Of a stretch of DNA of 11,160 bases, positions 7,184 through 11,160 are shown in pieces. The notes beneath the pieces were generated by a model, which saw only the letters and a program-made list of their open reading frames with translations, was not told the DNA's origin and searched no databases. A program made the translations under genes and the position numbers. This DNA is from an uncultured Treponema sp. (GTDB lineage Bacteria > Spirochaetota > Spirochaetia > Treponematales > Treponemataceae): NCBI GenBank assembly GCA_934699065.1, contig CAKUWD010000088.1, forward strand, positions 1 to 11,160, read 5' to 3'. Each line of letters opens with the position of its first letter. The stretch's first letter is position 1.

Positions 7184-9802
7184 TTATTGCCCTGAAAGAG
7201 CTTTTTTCCATCGCGCAATAATCTGAAGTGCATTAAGAGGAGTAAGATTATCTGTATCAACAGAAAGGATTTCAGAAATTATGATTTCCTCATCACTAAA
7301 AAGCCCTGGATTAACAGGCGCTGCCGCAAGTGTTTTTTCTGATTCAGAGGATTTTGCAGGTACATCATCAAGAATTACAGGATTGTCATTTGCAAGAGCC
7401 TGAATATGCGAAAGAATTACATTTGCCCTATCAATTACAGCCTGTGGAATTCCTGCAAGTTTTGCAACATGAATACCATAAGAATTCCCGGTAACACCTT
7501 CCTTTACTTTTCTTAAAAATACAACAGAACCATTTTGCTCAAGAACATCCATACAAAGCATTTTTAAAGAAGGATGTTCCATTCTCGAAAGCTCATGATA
7601 ATGAGTTGCAAAGAAAGTTTTACAGCCAATAGTATCTAGAAGATATTCAGAAACTGCACGTGCAATTGCAAGTCCATCTTCAGTAGAGGTTCCCCGTCCT
7701 ACTTCATCCATAATAACAAGAGACTTCTTAGTTGCAGCATGAAGAATATTTGCAGTCTCAGTCATCTCAACAAGGAAGGTCGATTCTCCTTTTGCAAGAT
7801 TATCAGATGCACCTACACGACAAAAAATTCTATCCACAATTCCAAGACGAGCTCTGGAAGCCGGAACAAAGGAACCAGTTTGTGCAAGAAGTGCAATCAG
7901 GGCATTCTGACGAAGATATGTACTTTTACCAGCCATATTTGGACCGGTAATCAGTGCAAAAGAAGGAATAGTTTCATCTCCTGCAGAAAGTAAGGCATCA
8001 TTTGGAACAAATTCTCCAGTCGGGAGATGATTTTCTACAACAGGATGCCGGCCATCTTTTATTTCAAAATGTGTTGATTCTTCAATTTCTGGCCGTACCC
8101 AGTTATGTTCTATGGCAGCCTGTGCAAAAGAAGCTGCAGCATCTGTATTTGCAATTTCATCCGCCACCTGTAGAAGATACGGAATATATTTTGCAAGCGA
8201 AGAACGTATTTCTACAAAAAGATCACGTTCAAGTTCAAGTATTTTTGTAGAAGATTCATTAAGTTCTGCTTCCAGCTGCTGTAAACGTTCTGTAGTATAG
8301 CGGTCTCCATTTACAAGAGCACGTCTCATAATAAAGTGCGCAGGTACAGCCCCAAGTTTTCCCTTGCTGACTTCTATAAAATAGCCGGCCGCATTTGTGT
8401 ATTTTACACGCAAAGTTGAAATGCCTGTTTTTTCACGTTCTTCAGCTTCGTATTCACTTAAAATTTGATTAAAGTTATCATGCAGACCGCGCCAGTGATC
8501 CAGTTCTTCAGACCAGCCGGCTTTTATAATTCCACCTTCAGTCAGTGAAGTTGCAGGATCATCTAGGATAGCCTTTTCTATCAGAGAACAGATAGTTACT
8601 GAATTTTCATCCGAAATAAAAGAAAAATCATATTGCCCAAGATATTCTTTAATTCGGCTCCAGCTTTCAAGACTTGCACGCAGAGCCTGAAGATCTTTTG
8701 CATGAGCACGTTCCATTGCAATACGACCTGCAAGACGTTCCACATCAAGAATAGAACCAAGGTCTGTCTTTAATTTTTCAAGAAGATTTCTATTTTCAAC
8801 AAAGCTTGCTACTTTAGTCTGTCTGTCTTCTATCTGGCGCAGGTTTGTAAGCGGAAATAAAAGCCAGTTACGCAATAGTCGACCGCCCATGGCAGTTTTT
8901 GTAAAATCAACACACTCAAGAAGGGTAAACTGAGTTCCTCCTTCGCGCATATTAGAAATAACTTCCAGATTTCGTCGCGAAGAATCGTCCATTATAAGAT
9001 ATTCACTGTCGCTGTAAACACGAATTGAACTAATATGAGGTAAAACAGTATTTGTAGTTTTTTCAAGGTAATCAAGGAGGAAGCCGGCTGGTACAATTTC
9101 AGGGCTATCTTCTTCGAGGCCATAGGCTTTTAAGTTTGCGGTTTTAAACTGTGCGGTAAGTTTTTTGTAAGACAGTTCTGCTGAAAAATCCCAGTCGGGA
9201 TAATATGAGACGGAAATTGAGCCATAAGCAGAAATCACACTTTTGATTGCTTCATTATTTTTTAGGGATGCCGGTAAAAGAAGCTCTCGTGGTGCAGCAC
9301 GGTTTAATTCTTTACCAAAATTTTCTGCCATTTTTGAAGCAGGCCAGGAAGTTGCCCGAAAGGAAGAGGTAGTAACATCAATGAAAGCAAAACCTGCTTT
9401 AGCTTTTGTAATTGAAAGAGCGGCAAGATAGTTTGCTCTGTTACCTTCAAGATATTCAGCTTCCACAGCTGTACCCGGTGTAATAATTTCAACTACTTTA
9501 CGCTCTGTAATGCCCTTCCCGCCCTTAGGAATTTCACCAACCTGTTCACAAATTACAATTTTCTTTCCAAGACGTAAAAGTCGGGCTATATAGATTTTTG
9601 CTGCATGATAGGGAATGCCGCACATAGGACGGCTTGCTCTGTGTGTTAATGTTAAATTCAAAAGACGCGATACTTCTACCGCATCTTCATCGAACATTTC
9701 ATAAAAATCTCCAAGGCGGAAAAATACCACCTCGTTCTTATACTTTTCTTTTATTCCCCGATATTGAATCATCATCGGGGTAAGATTTTCTTCTTCAGCC
9801 AT
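7184..9802 (-). CDS. mutS: DNA mismatch repair protein MutS
   Basis: MutS recognises base mismatches and small loops and starts methyl-independent or MutL-dependent repair. The 872-residue protein is full length (E. coli has 853). The mismatch-reading wedge is RLGDFYEMF (29-37) with F33 and E35. The connector and lever/clamp regions follow (about 120-560). The ATPase has Walker A GPNMAGKST (620-628), Walker B SLVIMDE (694-700), GRGTSTEDG (702-710) and ATHYHEL (732-738). The linker contains NPGLF (831-835), which sits where many MutS proteins have a QxxLF-type sliding-clamp motif and may be a weak version of it. TPLNALQIIARWKKAL (854-869) matches the C-terminal oligomerisation segment. The ATG at 9802 lies 18 bases after the skp stop, with GGGGA close upstream. 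All catalytic motifs look intact. Confidence 0.98.
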   Translation of the reverse strand: MAEEENLTPMMIQYRGIKEKYKNEVVFFRLGDFYEMFDEDAVEVSRLLNLTLTHRASRPMCGIPYHAAKIYIARLLRLGKKIVICEQVGEIPKGGKGITERKVVEIITPGTAVEAEYLEGNRANYLAALSITKAKAGFAFIDVTTSSFRATSWPASKMAENFGKELNRAAPRELLLPASLKNNEAIKSVISAYGSISVSYYPDWDFSAELSYKKLTAQFKTANLKAYGLEEDSPEIVPAGFLLDYLEKTTNTVLPHISSIRVYSDSEYLIMDDSSRRNLEVISNMREGGTQFTLLECVDFTKTAMGGRLLRNWLLFPLTNLRQIEDRQTKVASFVENRNLLEKLKTDLGSILDVERLAGRIAMERAHAKDLQALRASLESWSRIKEYLGQYDFSFISDENSVTICSLIEKAILDDPATSLTEGGIIKAGWSEELDHWRGLHDNFNQILSEYEAEEREKTGISTLRVKYTNAAGYFIEVSKGKLGAVPAHFIMRRALVNGDRYTTERLQQLEAELNESSTKILELERDLFVEIRSSLAKYIPYLLQVADEIANTDAAASFAQAAIEHNWVRPEIEESTHFEIKDGRHPVVENHLPTGEFVPNDALLSAGDETIPSFALITGPNMAGKSTYLRQNALIALLAQTGSFVPASRARLGIVDRIFCRVGASDNLAKGESTFLVEMTETANILHAATKKSLVIMDEVGRGTSTEDGLAIARAVSEYLLDTIGCKTFFATHYHELSRMEHPSLKMLCMDVLEQNGSVVFLRKVKEGVTGNSYGIHVAKLAGIPQAVIDRANVILSHIQALANDNPVILDDVPAKSSESEKTLAAAPVNPGLFSDEEIIISEILSVDTDNLTPLNALQIIARWKKALSGQ

Positions 9803-9820
9803 TCCCCAGAAACCTAAGCC

Positions 9821-10345
9821 TTAAAGTCCAAGCTCTGAAATCACCTGATTTGTGATATCTACAGAAGATGAATACCACAGAATCGCATTAGATTCCTGCA
9901 GGCTCAAAATCATACTGTAGCTTCCACTCTCTGCGATTTTTGCAAGAGTGTTATAAAGCTTCTTGTAAAAATCATCAGAATTCTGCAGGGTTTTCTGCAT
10001 AGATTCAAGCTCAACATTTTTTGCATTTGTATATTCAGTAAGATAGTCGGTTTTCTTAGTGATTTCAGCTTCTGTTTTCATTGCAGCAGCAGAGTTTCCA
10101 GAATTCTCATAATCAAGTTTTTTCTGCTGAAGCTTTTTAATCTGCTCAACCTGTTTGTTGATTTCTTCCTGAAACTCAGCCTTTTTCTTTTCATAATTTC
10201 TTACAGGAGCTGAGTTTCTGAAATATGCCTGATAAACTTTTGCTGTATCTACAACACCAAATTTTGTAATCTGCTGAGAGAAGGCCGGAATACAGGCAAA
10301 CATTAAAACAGCAAGTGAAACTAAAACCTTAAAATATCTTTTCAT
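9821..10345 (-). CDS. skp: Periplasmic chaperone Skp/OmpH-like protein
   Basis: Skp trimers hold unfolded outer-membrane proteins in the periplasm and hand them to the BAM machine. The 174-residue precursor has a classic signal peptide: basic MKRYFK, a hydrophobic core to about residue 17, then a probable cleavage site near PAFS-QQ (about 23/24). The mature start KFGVVDTAKVYQAY matches the family opening. Residues about 45-120 (KKKAEFQEEINKQVEQIKKL onward) form the long charged coiled-coil tentacle, and the C-terminal part (about 135-174) returns to the body domain. The ATG at 10345 has AAGGG about 8 bases upstream. It follows bamA after a 45-base AT-rich spacer, which holds a TATAAT (10368-10373) but no convincing -35 box, so cotranscription with bamA is the simplest reading. 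The bamA-skp pairing strongly supports the assignment. Confidence 0.93.
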   Translation of the reverse strand: MKRYFKVLVSLAVLMFACIPAFSQQITKFGVVDTAKVYQAYFRNSAPVRNYEKKKAEFQEEINKQVEQIKKLQQKKLDYENSGNSAAAMKTEAEITKKTDYLTEYTNAKNVELESMQKTLQNSDDFYKKLYNTLAKIAESGSYSMILSLQESNAILWYSSSVDITNQVISELGL

Positions 10346-10390
10346 TGTAAATCCCTTATAATGATTTATTATATTATTTTATAGTAAATC

Positions 10391-11160
10391 CTAATTGTTC
10401 ACAATATTGAATGAAAGTACGAACTGGAATGGACTTTTTGCAAACTGTGGTACTCCATCAATAACTCTGTAACGCCATGCAAATACAAGATGCAGTGGCA
10501 ATTGAGGAAGAAGGAAACGTATTCCAGGTCCAAAACTAAAGTAGAAATCATTCATACTGATATTTGACATATCCTGAATTCTTGGTTTAACTGTGGCAGC
10601 ATCCCAGAAACCGTCGATACCTAAAATTCCAGGGACAAGCGGAACTCTGAGTTCAAGTCTGTTAGACAACATGAACATACCTTTTGTTTCTTTGTAAACA
10701 TCTGTCCAGCCACGTGCATTAATCATACCATCTATATAAGCTTTGTTTCCATCACTGACTTCTGAACAAGGAAGAATAGTAGTAATACCAGTATAAGCTG
10801 CAAATACCATCTTGAATGACCATTTTTCTGAAACAGGAAGATCAAATAATTTTAAATATCCTTCAAGCTTTGTATCAGATTTCAGGAAGAACTCCTTCTC
10901 ATAATACGGAATAAGTCCATGCCATGAAAATCTCTGGCTCATAAACCATCCCTTTGAAGGATCATAATTTATATCTCGGTTATCAAGAGAGAACTGCCCG
11001 TAAACAGAATTTGAAATTCCCCATCTGTTTGCATAAAGCGAAATACCTGTATCTACAGGAACACTTATACTTTCGTTATAAACGTTTCTCTGTAATGTTG
11101 TTGATAAACCACCTGTAAGAGTAAAAATTGCGTAATTAGGAGTCCAGCGGCGTGCAAGAT
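10391..11160 (-). CDS. bamA: Outer-membrane assembly factor BamA, C-terminal barrel part only
   Basis: This frame is open from the right edge to a TAG at 10391, giving about 256 codons. The ATG at 10942 is internal, because the same frame continues without a stop to 11160. BamA (Omp85) is the 16-strand outer-membrane barrel that folds and inserts other barrel proteins. Visible barrel features are SLDNRDINYDPSKGWFMSQ, a typical Omp85 strand-turn; ARGW in MINARGWTDVY, occupying the place of the conserved (V/I)RGF/Y loop-6 motif; and the following SNRLELRVPLVPGILGIDGFWD, which matches the strand after loop 6. The chain ends FQFVLSFNIVNN, so the usual terminal aromatic residue is missing. The POTRA domains would lie beyond the window. 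Skp directly downstream supports the call. Confidence 0.9.
   Translation of the reverse strand, partial: LARRWTPNYAIFTLTGGLSTTLQRNVYNESISVPVDTGISLYANRWGISNSVYGQFSLDNRDINYDPSKGWFMSQRFSWHGLIPYYEKEFFLKSDTKLEGYLKLFDLPVSEKWSFKMVFAAYTGITTILPCSEVSDGNKAYIDGMINARGWTDVYKETKGMFMLSNRLELRVPLVPGILGIDGFWDAATVKPRIQDMSNISMNDFYFSFGPGIRFLLPQLPLHLVFAWRYRVIDGVPQFAKSPFQFVLSFNIVNN

Noticed and set aside
10277..10345. Skp as a lipoprotein (cysteine at residue 18 in LMFAC)
   Set aside because: Phenylalanine before the alanine is a poor lipobox, and a normal signal-peptidase site PAFS-QQ follows.

Overview
All the genes supported here lie on the minus strand. Transcription runs from the right edge (about 11160) to the left edge. 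The proteins look spirochaetal, and most likely come from a free-living or gut/rumen-type Treponema. The reasons are a BamA-type barrel followed by Skp/OmpH and then MutS, a CheW / DegT-like / NAD kinase / RecN run that I recall (from memory, unchecked) also clustering in Treponema pallidum, and an AT-rich base composition. The genus is an inference; no rRNA or other marker gene is present.

Layout in transcription order. (1) 11160-10391: C-terminal part of BamA, cut by the window edge. (2) 10345-9821: secreted Skp/OmpH-like periplasmic chaperone. (3) 9802-7184: full-length MutS. (4) 7121-6333: ComF-like phosphoribosyltransferase with cysteine-pair zinc motifs and an uncertain start. (5) 6332-6239: a 94-base spacer with a candidate promoter, a 13-base palindrome over its -35 box and a possible 27-residue ORF. 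(6) 6238-5765: single-domain CheW. (7) 5759-4704: DegT/DnrJ/EryC1/StrS-fold protein that appears to have lost the PLP-binding lysine. (8) 4684-3842: NAD kinase. (9) 3849-2107: RecN. (10) 2107-1304: unrecognised helical protein. (11) 1303-1214: 90-base spacer with a long imperfect inverted repeat. (12) 1213 to the left edge: HD-domain phosphohydrolase, cut by the edge.

The genes are tightly packed, with gaps of 5-94 bases. NAD kinase/RecN overlap by 8 bases and RecN/the helical protein by 1 base, so genes 6-10 look like one translationally coupled unit. By function, the right side is outer-membrane biogenesis (BamA, Skp), which runs straight into DNA maintenance (MutS, ComF, later RecN). Between these sit a chemotaxis coupling protein, NADP synthesis, a probable pseudoenzyme and a nucleotidase-like HD protein.

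There is no mobile element, CRISPR array, RNA gene or clear intrinsic terminator, and no gene-free stretch exceeds 300 bases. Nothing here is clearly a new system. The best candidates for a second look are the lysine-less DegT-like protein, the cheW upstream region, the unknown protein after RecN, and the HD protein with its large unassigned N-terminal half.
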